The notes: generated by a model from the letters alone, not told the origin. A stretch of DNA of 64,000 nt from Rhodospirillales bacterium (GCA_016794025.1 JAEUKX010000029.1:1-64000), one strand, 5' to 3'; shown: positions 53,105 through 63,186, counted from the stretch's first letter. Numbers and translations: made by a program.

Positions 53105-53883
53105 GCGCCGCCTCGCGCCGCAACCCCTTCCCCGTGAACTGGCCCGCGCGCGTCGCGTGGGTGGCCTTGGCGGCATACACGGTCTATGCGGCCTCGCTGT
53201 TCCAGCTGACCTGGACGCGCTTCCTGACCGGCATCGACAACGGCGCCAAGTTCCTCGACCGCATGTTCCCGCCGCTGCTGGGCAAGTGGGACCTGCTGTG
53301 GGTCGGCATGTCGGAAAGCGTGGAGATCGCGCTCATCGCAAGCGCGCTGGGCGTGGTGCTGTCGGTGCCCGTGGGCCTGCTGGCCGCGCGCAACCTGATG
53401 CCGGGCTGGGTGACGTGGCTTGCCCGCGGGCTCATCGCGCTGTGCCGCTCGTTCCATCCGATGATCGTGGCGATCCTGTTCGTGAAGTCGGTCGGCTTCG
53501 GCGCGCTTGCCGGCATCATGGCGCTGGTCGTCTCGTCGATCGGCTTCATCGCCAAGCTGTTCGCCGAGGCGATCGAGGAGATCTCGCTCAAGCAGGTCGA
53601 GGCCGTGCGCGCCACCGGCGCGGGTTTTGCCAACGTGCTGATCATGGGCGTGATTCCGCAGGTGCTGGCGCGCTTCATCGGGTTCGCCACCTACCAGATC
53701 GATTCCAACCTGCGCAATTCCACGATGGTCGGCATCGTGGGCGGCGGCGGCATCGGCGCGACGCTGTTCACGGCCTTCCAGCGCTTCGACTACGACTTCG
53801 TGCTGACGATCCTCATTACGATCATCGCGCTCATCATGGTGGGCGAGATCGTGTCGGGCTGGATGCGGAGGACGTTCCAGTGA
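53101..53883 (+). CDS. phnE: Phosphonate-type ABC transporter permease (first)
   Basis: A 260-residue permease with about five or six membrane segments. The EAA loop region appears as [20 protein letters not shown], typical of PhnE, followed by [16 protein letters not shown] start overlapping phnC (GTGA); its stop overlaps the next permease gene (GTGA). Confidence 0.94.
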   Translation: MSAASRRNPFPVNWPARVAWVALAAYTVYAASLFQLTWTRFLTGIDNGAKFLDRMFPPLLGKWDLLWVGMSESVEIALIASALGVVLSVPVGLLAARNLMPGWVTWLARGLIALCRSFHPMIVAILFVKSVGFGALAGIMALVVSSIGFIAKLFAEAIEEISLKQVEAVRATGAGFANVLIMGVIPQVLARFIGFATYQIDSNLRNSTMVGIVGGGGIGATLFTAFQRFDYDFVLTILITIIALIMVGEIVSGWMRRTFQ

Positions 53884-54695
53884 GCGCCGCCCCCGCCGCA
53901 GCCTCCATCGCGCGCGAATGGCAGCGCTTCACGCCGCGCCAGCGGCTGACGCGCTATGCCTTCTACCTGTTCGCGGTCGCGGCGCTGATGCAGAGCCTGC
54001 GCTCGGTCGAGATCATTCCCGAATTCCTCGAGGACATGCCCGAGCAGGTCGCCGACCTGTTCACGCGCATGTGGCCCATCGACTGGAACTACTATCCCAC
54101 GACCGTCCACGCAGCACTGGTCGAAACGCTGCACATCGCCACGCTGGGCACGATCCTGTCGCTGGCGCTGGCCTTCCCCGTGGGCATCATGGCCGCGCGC
54201 AACATCGTGCGCTGGCCGGCGGTGCAGCTCTTCGCGAAGTTCATTCTCGTCTCGTCCCGCTCGGTCAATTCGCTCGTCTGGGCGCTGCTGTTCGTCGCGG
54301 TGTTCGGGCCCGGCGCGCTGGCCGGCACGCTGGCCATCGCGTTCCGCTCGATCGGGTTCGTGGGCAAGCTCCTCGGCGAGGCGCTCGAGGAAGCCCATCG
54401 CGGCCCGGTCGAGGCGCTGACCGCCGCGGGCGCCCCGCCCGCCAGCGTCTTCCTCAAGGCCTACTGGCCGCAGGTGCAGCCGTCCTTCTGGTCGATCGCG
54501 CTGTTCCGGCTCGACATCAACATCCGCGAGTCAGCCGTGCTGGGCCTCGTGGGCGCGGGCGGCATCGGGACGGCACTCGACGACGCGCTGAGCCTGCTCT
54601 ACTGGGATCAGGTCGCCATGACGCTGCTGACGATCTTCGCCGTCGTCATCGTGGCCGAGATCGCCGTCACGTACATCCGCAGCCGGATCCTCTAG
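53880..54695 (+). CDS. phnE: Phosphonate-type ABC transporter permease (second)
   Basis: A 271-residue second PhnE-type permease. EAA loop EALEEAHRGPVEALTAAGAP and the following GLVGAGGIGTALDD are visible. Two different permeases per system are common in phn/ptx clusters and probably form a heterodimer. It starts with a GTG that overlaps the first permease; the stop is 4 nt from the convergent rhomboid gene. Confidence 0.94.
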   Translation: MSAAPAAASIAREWQRFTPRQRLTRYAFYLFAVAALMQSLRSVEIIPEFLEDMPEQVADLFTRMWPIDWNYYPTTVHAALVETLHIATLGTILSLALAFPVGIMAARNIVRWPAVQLFAKFILVSSRSVNSLVWALLFVAVFGPGALAGTLAIAFRSIGFVGKLLGEALEEAHRGPVEALTAAGAPPASVFLKAYWPQVQPSFWSIALFRLDINIRESAVLGLVGAGGIGTALDDALSLLYWDQVAMTLLTIFAVVIVAEIAVTYIRSRIL

Positions 54696-54699
54696 CCCG

Positions 54700-55404
54700 T
54701 CAGCCCCACGGGCCCGACCGGTTGCGGCCGCGGAAAAGGCCCACGCCGCCGCGCTTGAAGACCGGCAGCAGGACCAGCCCCGCCGCGAAGCCGCCGATAT
54801 GCGCCCACCACGCCACGCCGCCTTCGCCGGCGTCCGCGATGAGGCCGTTTGCGAGCTGCACGACGATCCAGAAGCCCAGCACGAACCACGCCGGCAGCCA
54901 CGCGAAACGGAAGAACGCGAAGCTGTAGACATGCGCGTAGGGGTGCAGCAGCAGGTAGGCCGCCAGCACACCCGACACGGCGCCCGAGGCGCCGATCATC
55001 GGCAGCTCGGAGGCGAAATCGACGGACGCCTGCGCATAGGCCGCGGCGAGCCCGCACAGAACGTAGAACAGCGCGAAGCGCACGCGGCCCATCGCGTCCT
55101 CGACATTGTTCCCGAATGTCCACAGGTAGAGCATGTTGCCGGCCACGTGCATGAAGCCGCCATGCAGGAACATCGACGTGAAGGGCGTGGCCCACGGCTC
55201 GGGCGCCGCGATCCACGGCGGCAGCTCGGCCGCCCCCGTCACCACGGCCGGGATCATGCCGAAGCCCAGCACGAAGGCGATGCCCGCGCGTTCGTCGAGC
55301 GTGGCCTGGTAGGCGAAGACGGCGAGGTTCGCCGCGACGAGCAGCGCCGTCAGGATCGCGAAGCGCGCAGTCGGATTGTCGTCGCGCAGCGGGACGAGGA
55401 TCAC
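54700..55404 (-). CDS. Rhomboid family intramembrane serine protease
   Basis: A 234-residue protein with six or seven predicted membrane segments. The rhomboid catalytic serine is in GASGAVSGVL, and the helix-6 histidine in AHIGGFAAG; the conserved HGGFMHVAGNMLYLW loop is also present. It is convergent with phnE2 (4-nt gap) and lies 16 nt after the alpha/beta hydrolase on the same strand. The substrate is unknown. Confidence 0.92.
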   Translation of the reverse strand: MILVPLRDDNPTARFAILTALLVAANLAVFAYQATLDERAGIAFVLGFGMIPAVVTGAAELPPWIAAPEPWATPFTSMFLHGGFMHVAGNMLYLWTFGNNVEDAMGRVRFALFYVLCGLAAAYAQASVDFASELPMIGASGAVSGVLAAYLLLHPYAHVYSFAFFRFAWLPAWFVLGFWIVVQLANGLIADAGEGGVAWWAHIGGFAAGLVLLPVFKRGGVGLFRGRNRSGPWG

Positions 55405-55420
55405 GGCGCGTGCGCCCCGT

Positions 55421-56269
55421 TCATTCGGACAGGAAGTTCCGGATCGTCGCGATCTGGTCGGGCGCCATCAGGGCGGGCGCGTGGCCGCAGCCGGCGATCT
55501 CGACCGCCTCGCAGTTCGGCTTCTTGGCCATGCGCAGCAGCGTCTCGCGCAGCAGCAGGTCGCTGTCGGCCCCGCGGATGGCGAGGACCGGCACGCGCAG
55601 CTGGTCCCAGAAGGCCCACAGTGCAAGATCGTCGGCCGGCTTGTCCTGGAACGGCTTGCCGATGGCCGGGTCGTAGCGCAGGCGCAGATTGCCGTCGCCG
55701 GACTCTTCCGCGCTGTGGAAGGCGAGGTGCATCCACTCGGGGTCCGTGAGCTGGCCGAAGGGCGCGTGCACCTTGCGCAGGTACGCCTCGACCTGGCCGA
55801 AATCCTCGAAGCGCGGATCGCGGCCCACGTAGTTGCCCAGCCGCTGGAGCGCCGCCGCCGGGATGAACGGGCCCACGTCGTTGAGCACGAGCTTGCGGAT
55901 GTAGTGGCCGCGCTGGGCGGCCGTCAGCATGCCGATGAGCCCGCCCATCGATGTGCCCACCCAGTCGACCTTTGCCACGTCGAGGCGCGCGTAGAGGGCC
56001 GCCAGCGTCTGCATGTAGATCGGGTAGGCGTAGTCGTCGGGCTTGGGCAGCCAGTCCGAGGCGCCGCGCCCCGGCATGTCCGGGCACACGACGCGCAGGC
56101 CGTCCTCGGCCAGCGCGCGGGCCAGCGCGTCGAAATCGCGCCCGTTGCGGGTGAGGCCATGCACGCACATCACCGTGCGCGCGGCGTTCGCGGGGCCCCA
56201 TTCCGTCCAGGCGAGGCGGAAGAAACCGGCGGGCCCGAGCACGGGCATCGAGTGGGTGCGCGGAGTCAT
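55421..56269 (-). CDS. Alpha/beta hydrolase
   Basis: A 282-residue alpha/beta-hydrolase. The nucleophile motif is GTSMGG, with the oxyanion HGLTRNG region before it, an acid in GADSDLLLR and a histidine in AGCGHAPALM. The cap region and MPGRGASDWL resemble esterases, epoxide or haloalkane hydrolases, but no halide or epoxide pattern is convincing. The start is taken at 56269, giving MTPRTHSMPVLG. The substrate is unknown. Confidence 0.87.
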   Translation of the reverse strand: MTPRTHSMPVLGPAGFFRLAWTEWGPANAARTVMCVHGLTRNGRDFDALARALAEDGLRVVCPDMPGRGASDWLPKPDDYAYPIYMQTLAALYARLDVAKVDWVGTSMGGLIGMLTAAQRGHYIRKLVLNDVGPFIPAAALQRLGNYVGRDPRFEDFGQVEAYLRKVHAPFGQLTDPEWMHLAFHSAEESGDGNLRLRYDPAIGKPFQDKPADDLALWAFWDQLRVPVLAIRGADSDLLLRETLLRMAKKPNCEAVEIAGCGHAPALMAPDQIATIRNFLSE

Positions 56270-56368
56270 CGCCCAAGGTTCTACCCCGCCGGGGTGCCTA
56301 TGGACAACCGCGCGGCGGCACCCGTACAAGGACGCCCGAGAAACCTCCCCCGACGGACCCGAAAACCG

Positions 56369-57241
56369 ATGCCGGCGCTCTCGTCCCGTGCCCAGGGCTA
56401 CATCTGCGCCGTCGCCGCCCCGCTGTGCTGGTCGGTCGGCGGCGTGGTCATGCGCACCGTCGAGACGGGCCCGTGGGAAATCGTGTTCTGGCGCGCGCTC
56501 GCACATTCGGTGTGCATGCCGCTGCTGCTCGTCTTCGCCCTGCGCGTGCCGCTGATCCGCGACCTGCGCAACGCCGGGGGATTCTACACGCTGTCCGCGC
56601 TGATGGTGTCGACAACGCTCATCCTTCACGTCATCGCGATGACCTCGACGACGGTGGCAAATGCGCTGCTCCTGCAGTCGGTCTCGCCACTGATCGTGGC
56701 GCTGCTCGCGCGCTTCGTTTTGGGCGAGGCGGTTTCGGCGGCGAGCTGGATTGCCATCGCCGTGGCCTTCTCGGGCCTCGGCCTCGTGGTCGGCGCCTCG
56801 CTTGCCGAGGGGGCGCTGGCGGGCAAGCTTGCGGCCATCGCCGTGGCGGTGGCGAGCGCCATCAACGTGACGATCATCCGCAAGACGCGCGCGAGCCTCG
56901 ACCTGCGCTCGGCCCAGATCCCGGCGGCGCTGTTCGCCACGCTCGTCGCCTTCCTGCTGTGCGACCCGTTCCAGACCTCGGCGCGCGACGCCTGGCTGCT
57001 GATGGGGCTGGGCTTCGTGCAGATGACGCTCGGCATCAACCTCTTCTATTCGGCGCTGCGCCGCCTTTCGCCGGTGGAGGTGACGCTCATCACGCTGCTC
57101 GAACCCATCCTCGGGCCCGTCTGGACGTGGCTTGCGGTCGGCGAAGTGCCCGCGACGGGCACGATGGTCGGCGGCGGCGTGCTGCTGGCCGCCCTCGCCT
57201 TCAACACGCTCGTCACCGCCCGCGCGCGGGCCGCCACATGA
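56369..57241 (+). CDS. DMT-family (EamA) transporter, first
   Basis: A 290-residue transporter with ten predicted membrane segments in two EamA repeats (AVAAPLCWSVGGVVMRT and ALRRLSPVEVTLITLLEP). The substrate is unknown; amino acids, nucleosides and metabolites are all possible. The start at 56369 follows a 99-nt gap after the hydrolase; an in-frame ATG at 56300 is possible. The stop overlaps the next DMT gene (ATGA), so the two may form a heterodimeric or paired system. Confidence 0.88.
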   Translation: MPALSSRAQGYICAVAAPLCWSVGGVVMRTVETGPWEIVFWRALAHSVCMPLLLVFALRVPLIRDLRNAGGFYTLSALMVSTTLILHVIAMTSTTVANALLLQSVSPLIVALLARFVLGEAVSAASWIAIAVAFSGLGLVVGASLAEGALAGKLAAIAVAVASAINVTIIRKTRASLDLRSAQIPAALFATLVAFLLCDPFQTSARDAWLLMGLGFVQMTLGINLFYSALRRLSPVEVTLITLLEPILGPVWTWLAVGEVPATGTMVGGGVLLAALAFNTLVTARARAAT

Positions 57242-58104
57242 CGCCCGGCAAGGCGCGCAGCGTCGCCATCATGGTCGGCGCCTCGGTCGCGTGGAGCACG
57301 AGCGGACTCTTCGTGCGTCAGGTCGGGGATGCGGGCGCGCTCGAGATGGTGTTCTGGCGCTCAATCGGGATGATCGCGTTCCTCGGCGCCTACATGCTCT
57401 GGCGCTACCGCCGCGACACGCTCGCCAAGGTCACGGGCCTTGGCGGCGCGGGGTTCGCGGCGGCCGCCCTCCTCGCCTCGACGTTTTTCTTCTTCCTCTA
57501 CGCCGTCAGCAAGACGACCGTGGCGACGGCGCTGTTCCTGATGAGCACGTCGCCCTTCTGGGCCGCGGTCGTGGCGCGCGTGTTCCTGGGCGAGCCGCTG
57601 GCCGCGCGCACCATCGCGGCGATCGCCGCGTGCGTGGTGGGGGTGGCGATCATGGTGGGCGGCGCGCTCGAGTTCGGATCGGTCCTCGGGCCCCTGTCGG
57701 CGCTGTGCGTGTCGGTCGCCTTCGCCTTCCAGATCACGTTCCTGCGCAAGGCCGGCGGCAGCACCGACATGGTGCCGAGCGTCCTCGTCGCGGGGCTGCT
57801 GTCGGCCGTCCTCGCCTTCGCGCTGGGCGAGCCCGCGCGCACGGGCATGCACGACATCCTCGTGCTGCTGGCGATGGGCGTGATCCAGCTCGGCATGGGA
57901 TGCCTGCTGATGACCGTTGCCACGCGCAACCTTTCGGCCGCCGACGTGGGCCTGATCGCGCTGCTCGAGACGACGCTGGGACCGTTCTGGGTGTGGATCT
58001 TCCACGCCGAACGCCCGGCCGACAGCACGCTCCTGGGCGGGGCGATCGTGCTGGCGGCGCTGGTCGCCAACGAGGTCGTTGGCCTGCGCCGCCGCGTCGG
58101 CTAA
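57238..58104 (+). CDS. DMT-family (EamA) transporter, second
   Basis: A 288-residue EamA transporter, again with two five-segment repeats (GASVAWSTSGLFVRQ and LIALLETTLGPFWVWIF). It is related to but not identical with the first DMT gene, with which it overlaps by 4 nt. 36 nt separate it from the CoA-transferase gene, so it may be cotranscribed with the catabolic trio. Confidence 0.88.
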   Translation: MTPGKARSVAIMVGASVAWSTSGLFVRQVGDAGALEMVFWRSIGMIAFLGAYMLWRYRRDTLAKVTGLGGAGFAAAALLASTFFFFLYAVSKTTVATALFLMSTSPFWAAVVARVFLGEPLAARTIAAIAACVVGVAIMVGGALEFGSVLGPLSALCVSVAFAFQITFLRKAGGSTDMVPSVLVAGLLSAVLAFALGEPARTGMHDILVLLAMGVIQLGMGCLLMTVATRNLSAADVGLIALLETTLGPFWVWIFHAERPADSTLLGGAIVLAALVANEVVGLRRRVG

Positions 58105-58140
58105 GAAGGTCCGCGCATTTTCCGGGAGACAACGCCGCCC

Positions 58141-59319
58141 ATGACATCGGTACCCAACGAACGGCCGCGCGGGCCGCTTTCGGGCATCGTCGTGCTCGAC
58201 CTTTCGCGCATCCTCGCCGGCCCCTTCTGCACGCTCCTGCTCGCCGAGATGGGCGCGCGCATCATCAAGGTCGAGGATCCGCGCACCGGCGACGACGCCC
58301 GCGCCTACGGCCCCTTCATCGACGGCGAGTCCGTCTATTTCGCCGCGATCAACCGCGGCAAGGAAAGCGTCGCCCTCGACCTCAAGAAGCCCGAGGATCG
58401 CGCGATCTTCGAGCAGCTTCTCGCGAAGGCCGACGTGCTCGTGGAGAATTTCCGCCCCGGCACGATGGACAAGCTCGGCTATGGCTGGGAAGCGCTGCAC
58501 GCGAAATATCCGCGCCTCGTCTACTGCGCGGCCTCGGGCTTCGGCCACACCGGCCCGTTCAGGTCCGCACCGGCCTACGACATGGTCGTGCAGGGCCTGG
58601 GCGGCATCATGAGCGTGACGGGCCATCCGGGCGCCCCGGTCGCGCGCATCGGCGTGTCGATCGGCGATCTGGGTGCGGGCCTCTACGCCACCATCGGCGT
58701 TCAGTCGGCGCTGTTCCACCGCGAACGCACCGGCGAAGCCACGTTCGTGGATATCGGCATGCTCGACTGCCAGCTCTCGCTCATGGAGAACCCGGCCGCG
58801 CGCTACCTCAACACCGGCAGCGTGCCGGGCCCGATGGGCGGGCGGCATGCCTCGATCACGCCGTTCGGCATCTTCCCCACCGCCGACAGGCAGATCATCA
58901 TCGCCGCCGGCAATGACGGGCTGTTCAGGAAGCTTGCCGCCGTGCTGGGCGCGCCCGCGATGGCGGAGGACAAACGCTACCTCACCAACGGCTCGCGCAC
59001 CGAGCACGTACTCGCGCTTGAAGGCGAGATCGCCGACATCCTGAAGAAGGATACGGCGGCCGCGTGGCTCGCCAAGCTCGACGCCGCCGGCATTCCGGCC
59101 GGGCCCATCAACGACGTGAAGGGCGCCATCGAGCACCCGCAGACGCAGGCCCGCCACATGGTCGTGGAGACCGCCACGCCCGGCGGGCGCAAGGTCAAGG
59201 TGATCGGCAATCCGGTCAAGATCCACGGCTTCCCGGAACTTCCCACGCGCGCGCCCGCGCCCGGCCTCGGCCAGCACCGCGACGCGATCGTGGCAGAACT
59301 TGCAAAGGAATCGAAATGA
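58141..59319 (+). CDS. CaiB/BaiF family CoA transferase
   Basis: A 392-residue family III CoA transferase. GPLSGIVVLDLSRILAGPF, the catalytic aspartate in SIGDLGAGLYA, and the family C-terminal region are present. It moves CoA between organic acids; the substrates are unknown. It could be a glutarate, succinate or other acid transferase. The stop overlaps the aldehyde dehydrogenase start (ATGA). Confidence 0.92.
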   Translation: MTSVPNERPRGPLSGIVVLDLSRILAGPFCTLLLAEMGARIIKVEDPRTGDDARAYGPFIDGESVYFAAINRGKESVALDLKKPEDRAIFEQLLAKADVLVENFRPGTMDKLGYGWEALHAKYPRLVYCAASGFGHTGPFRSAPAYDMVVQGLGGIMSVTGHPGAPVARIGVSIGDLGAGLYATIGVQSALFHRERTGEATFVDIGMLDCQLSLMENPAARYLNTGSVPGPMGGRHASITPFGIFPTADRQIIIAAGNDGLFRKLAAVLGAPAMAEDKRYLTNGSRTEHVLALEGEIADILKKDTAAAWLAKLDAAGIPAGPINDVKGAIEHPQTQARHMVVETATPGGRKVKVIGNPVKIHGFPELPTRAPAPGLGQHRDAIVAELAKESK

Positions 59320-60800
59320 CCGGTCCCGTGCTCGACCCGCGCGCCCTCGCCCGCCAGCTTGAGGGCAGGCAGCTCATCGACGGAAAACTCGTCGCCAGCC
59401 GCTCGGGCCAGACGTTCGACGTGAACTCCCCCGCCACGGGCGAACTTGTCGGCAAGGCCGCCGCGGGCGATGCCGCCGATGTGGCTGCCGCTGTCGAATC
59501 GGCCGCGAAGGCGCAGGTTGCCTGGGCGAAGGTGCCCGCGCGCCAGCGCGGCAAGCTCGTGGCCGAATGCGGCCGCCTGCTCGACGAGCACAAGGAGGAG
59601 CTTTCGCGTCTCGTGGCGCTGGAGACCGGCAAGGCGCTGCGCACCGAAAGCCGCGTCGAGGCCGGCGTGCTGGCAGACGCGTTCCATTTCTATGGCGGGC
59701 TGGGCAGCGAGCTGAAGGGCGAGACCGTGCCCTTCAATCCCGACATGCTGACGATGACGATCCGCGAACCGATCGGCGTGGTCGGCGCGATCATCCCGTG
59801 GAACGTGCCGATGATGCTGATGGCGCTGAAGATCGCGCCGGCCCTCGTCGCGGGCAACACGGTCGTGGTGAAGAGCGCGGAGGAAGCGCCCTTTGCCGTT
59901 CTGCGCGTGGCCGAGCTGATGGCGCGCATCCTGCCGCCGGGCGCCTTCAACATCCTGTCCGGCATGGGGCCGGAATGCGGCGGGCCGCTCGTGGCGCACC
60001 CCAAGGTCGGCAAGATCACGTTCACCGGCTCGGTCGAGACCGGCAAGATCATCTACCGCGCGGCCGCCGACAAGCTCATCCCCGTGACGCTGGAACTGGG
60101 CGGCAAGAGCCCGATGATCGTCATGGACGACGCAGATCTCGACAAGGCCGTGGCCGGCGCCATTTCGGGCATGCGTTTCACGCGCCAGGGCCAGAGCTGC
60201 ACGGCGGCAAGCCGCATGTACGTGCAGAAGGGCATCCACGACAGGTTCGTGACCGCGCTCAAGGCCAAGGTCGACGCGATGAAGATGGGCGACCCGCTCG
60301 ACGAGACGACCGACATCGGCACGATCGTCTCGCGCCAGCAATACGAGAAGGTCAACGCCTATATCGCGACCGGCAAGAAGGAAGGCGGCACCGCGCACGA
60401 ATGCTCGGCCATGCCCGCCGACGCGAAGCTCGCCAAGGGCCTGTACGTGCGGCCCGTGATCTTCACGGGCTTGCCGAAGGATTCGAAGGTCGTGCGCGAG
60501 GAGATCTTCGGGCCCGTCACCGCGGTGCTGAAGTTCGACACGTTCGAGGAAGCGCTCGCCGCCGCCAACGACAGCGAATACGGCCTTGCCGCGACGATCT
60601 GGACGAAGGACCTGAAGACCGCGCTCGACGGCGCGCGCCGCCTGCAGGCGGGCTTCGTGCAGGTGAACCAGAACCTCGTCGTGCAGCCCGGCCTGTCCTA
60701 TGGCGGCGTGAAGACCTCGGGCCTCGGCAAGGAGGCCACGCTCGAGGCGATGCTCGAGCACTTCACGACGAAGAAGACCGTCATCATCAACATGGCCTGA
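59316..60800 (+). CDS. NAD(P)-dependent aldehyde dehydrogenase
   Basis: A 494-residue ALDH superfamily protein. The catalytic cysteine is Cys295 in GQSCTAASRMYV, the general-base glutamate in LELGGKSP, and the NAD site in FTGSVETG. It oxidises an unknown aldehyde. Overlaps the CoA transferase start by 4 nt, and its TGA overlaps the penicillin acylase ATG (TGATG), so the three are translationally coupled. Confidence 0.93.
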   Translation: MTGPVLDPRALARQLEGRQLIDGKLVASRSGQTFDVNSPATGELVGKAAAGDAADVAAAVESAAKAQVAWAKVPARQRGKLVAECGRLLDEHKEELSRLVALETGKALRTESRVEAGVLADAFHFYGGLGSELKGETVPFNPDMLTMTIREPIGVVGAIIPWNVPMMLMALKIAPALVAGNTVVVKSAEEAPFAVLRVAELMARILPPGAFNILSGMGPECGGPLVAHPKVGKITFTGSVETGKIIYRAAADKLIPVTLELGGKSPMIVMDDADLDKAVAGAISGMRFTRQGQSCTAASRMYVQKGIHDRFVTALKAKVDAMKMGDPLDETTDIGTIVSRQQYEKVNAYIATGKKEGGTAHECSAMPADAKLAKGLYVRPVIFTGLPKDSKVVREEIFGPVTAVLKFDTFEEALAAANDSEYGLAATIWTKDLKTALDGARRLQAGFVQVNQNLVVQPGLSYGGVKTSGLGKEATLEAMLEHFTTKKTVIINMA

Positions 60801-63154
60801 TGCCCATGCTGGCCCTGCGCTGGATCTTCGGACTGGTTGCGGGGCTGGCGGTGCTGGCGCTGGCAACGGCCGCAGGCGGATTTTTCGCCCTGCGTGCCGC
60901 AGCACCCGCCGACACGGGCACGGCGCGCGTTGCCGGACTGCAGGGCCCCGTCGACATCGTGCGCGACGCCTTCGGCGTGCCGCATGTCTGGGCGGAGGAC
61001 GAGCGCGACCTGTGGTTCACGCTCGGCTACCTGCACGCGCAGGACCGGCTCGTGCAGCTCGAGTTCACGCGGCTCATCGGACAGGGGCGGCTCGCCGAGG
61101 CGGTCGGCCCGCGCGCGCTGCCGCTTGACCGGCTGAACCGAGTCCTGGGTCTCGCGCGCGAGGCACGACGCAGCTACGCGCTGGCCGAACCGCGCGCCCG
61201 CGCGCAGATGGATGCCTACGCCGCCGGTGCCAATGCGAGCCTTGCCGCGCGCGGCGCGCTGGGCTGGCCGGTCGAGTTCCTGTGGCTCGGCCACCGGCCC
61301 GAGCGCTGGGAAGGCTGGCACACGCTGCTGTGGGGCGAACTCATGGGGCTGACGCTCAATGCCGGCTGGCGCGATGCACTGGTGCGCGCGCGGCTGGGCG
61401 AGCGCCTCACGCCCGTGCTGTTCCAGGCGCTGTGGCCGCAGGACGGCGGCCCACTTGCCGCCGCACCGGCCGATGCGCCGCTGGCAAAGCTCGCCGGCAC
61501 GCTCCTCGAAGCGCTTCCCGTCGCACAGGCGGGTGCATCGAACGAATGGGTCGTCGCGGGCAGCCGCACGGCCAGCGGCAAGCCGATCCTTGCCAACGAT
61601 CCGCACCTCAATCTCGGCTCGCCGGGCATCTGGTATCTCGTGCGGCTCGAGGCGCCGGGCGCGCTCTATGCCGGCGCCACCGCGCCGGGCGCGCCCGCTC
61701 TCGTGCTGGGCCATAACGGGCGTGTCGCGTGGGGCTTCACCACGACCAATGCCGGGGCCGCCGATATCTATGTCGAGCGCGTCGATCCGCAGGATGCCGG
61801 CCGATACCTCGCGCCCGGCGGCAGCCGGCCGTTCGAGACGCGCGAGGAAATCCTCCAGGTGCGCGGCGCGCGCCCCGAAACGCTGACCGTCCGCGCGACG
61901 CGCCACGGCGCCGTGATCTCGGACGTCGACGCGCTGGCGCGCGCAAGCACGGGCGAGGGGCAGGTGCTGGCGCTCGCACTGCCCTACATGTTCGCGCCCG
62001 ACCGCACGGCGCAGGCTCTGATGAACGTCAACCGCGCGAAGAACGCAGCGGAAGCGGCGGCCGCCACGCGCGACTGGCTCGGGCCCGTGCAGAACATGGT
62101 CTATGCCGACGTCTCGGGCACGATCGGCCAGCGCACGGTCGGCGCGATCCCGCTGCGCGCGGGCGCGCCCTCGCCGCTGCCCTATCGCGGCTGGGCGGAG
62201 GATTCCGGCTGGACCGGCTTCGTGCCGTTCGAAAGCATGCCCGCGCGCGAAGACCCGGCCGATGGCCGCCTTCTCAACGCGAACGAGCGCATCGTGGGCC
62301 CGGAGTGGCCGTTCCATCTGGGCTACGGGTTCGATCCCACCTACCGCGCACGGCGGATCGCCGAGCTGCTGGACTCGCGCGCCAAGCAGGACACGGCGTT
62401 CCACGCGGCACTCCAGGCCGACGCGCTGTCGCTGTTCGCGCGCGAGGCGATCGCGGCGGCGGCGTCCCTCGCCCCGGCCGATTTGCGCGCACGTGCGGAA
62501 CTGGCGCGCCTGCGGCAGTGGGACGGGCGCATGGATGCCACGCACCCCGAACCGCTCGTATTCGCGGCGTGGATGCGCGAACTCACGCGCCGCACGCTCG
62601 AGATCGCCGCAGGCGACATGGCGGGCGAACTGATGCGCGAGCGGCCGCGCCTTGTCCTCGACGTGCTTGCGGGCACATCGGCGTGGTGCGGTGCGGCGGG
62701 CTGCGCACAGCTTGCCGAACACGCGCTCGTCGCGGCGGTCGAATGGATCGCCGCCCGGCACGGCAGCGATCCGGCGAAGTGGCGCTGGGGAAGCGAACAC
62801 CGCGCACCGTTCGAAAACCCGCTCTACGCGCGCCTGCCGTTCCTCGGCGAACTCCTGTCGCCCGACGTGCCGACGAACGGCGACTACTACACCGTGAGCC
62901 GCGGGTCGGGCCGCATGTCCGATCCGGCGCGGCCGTTCGCGCATGTCCATGGTGCGGGCTTCCGCGCGGTCTACGATCTTGCCGATCTCGACGCCTCGCT
63001 TTTCGTCGCGGCCCCCGGCCAGTCGGGCGATCCGCTCTCGCCGCATTGGGGCGACATGGCCCGGTTCTGGGCCGAAGGCCGCCTGTTGCGGTTTGCGCGC
63101 GTCCGCGCCGAACTGGGCGCGGATGCACGCAGCCTGCGCCTGCTGCCACCCTGA
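60800..63154 (+). CDS. Penicillin acylase family (Ntn hydrolase) protein
   Basis: A 784-residue Ntn-hydrolase precursor. The N-terminus is hydrophobic (LRWIFGLVAGLAVLALATAAGGFF), an export signal or membrane anchor. The mature beta chain would start at Ser247 in AGASNEWVV, with the conserved SRTASGKPILANDPHL after it; the alpha chain and spacer precede it. Members cleave amide bonds of penicillins, N-acyl-homoserine lactones, acyl amino acids or similar compounds in the periplasm. It is the last gene of the CoA-transferase/ALDH/acylase operon, followed by a 192-nt gap. Confidence 0.92.
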   Translation: MPMLALRWIFGLVAGLAVLALATAAGGFFALRAAAPADTGTARVAGLQGPVDIVRDAFGVPHVWAEDERDLWFTLGYLHAQDRLVQLEFTRLIGQGRLAEAVGPRALPLDRLNRVLGLAREARRSYALAEPRARAQMDAYAAGANASLAARGALGWPVEFLWLGHRPERWEGWHTLLWGELMGLTLNAGWRDALVRARLGERLTPVLFQALWPQDGGPLAAAPADAPLAKLAGTLLEALPVAQAGASNEWVVAGSRTASGKPILANDPHLNLGSPGIWYLVRLEAPGALYAGATAPGAPALVLGHNGRVAWGFTTTNAGAADIYVERVDPQDAGRYLAPGGSRPFETREEILQVRGARPETLTVRATRHGAVISDVDALARASTGEGQVLALALPYMFAPDRTAQALMNVNRAKNAAEAAAATRDWLGPVQNMVYADVSGTIGQRTVGAIPLRAGAPSPLPYRGWAEDSGWTGFVPFESMPAREDPADGRLLNANERIVGPEWPFHLGYGFDPTYRARRIAELLDSRAKQDTAFHAALQADALSLFAREAIAAAASLAPADLRARAELARLRQWDGRMDATHPEPLVFAAWMRELTRRTLEIAAGDMAGELMRERPRLVLDVLAGTSAWCGAAGCAQLAEHALVAAVEWIAARHGSDPAKWRWGSEHRAPFENPLYARLPFLGELLSPDVPTNGDYYTVSRGSGRMSDPARPFAHVHGAGFRAVYDLADLDASLFVAAPGQSGDPLSPHWGDMARFWAEGRLLRFARVRAELGADARSLRLLPP

Positions 63155-63186
63155 AAAAGCCATTTTTGACAGGTACTTCCGGTCAA

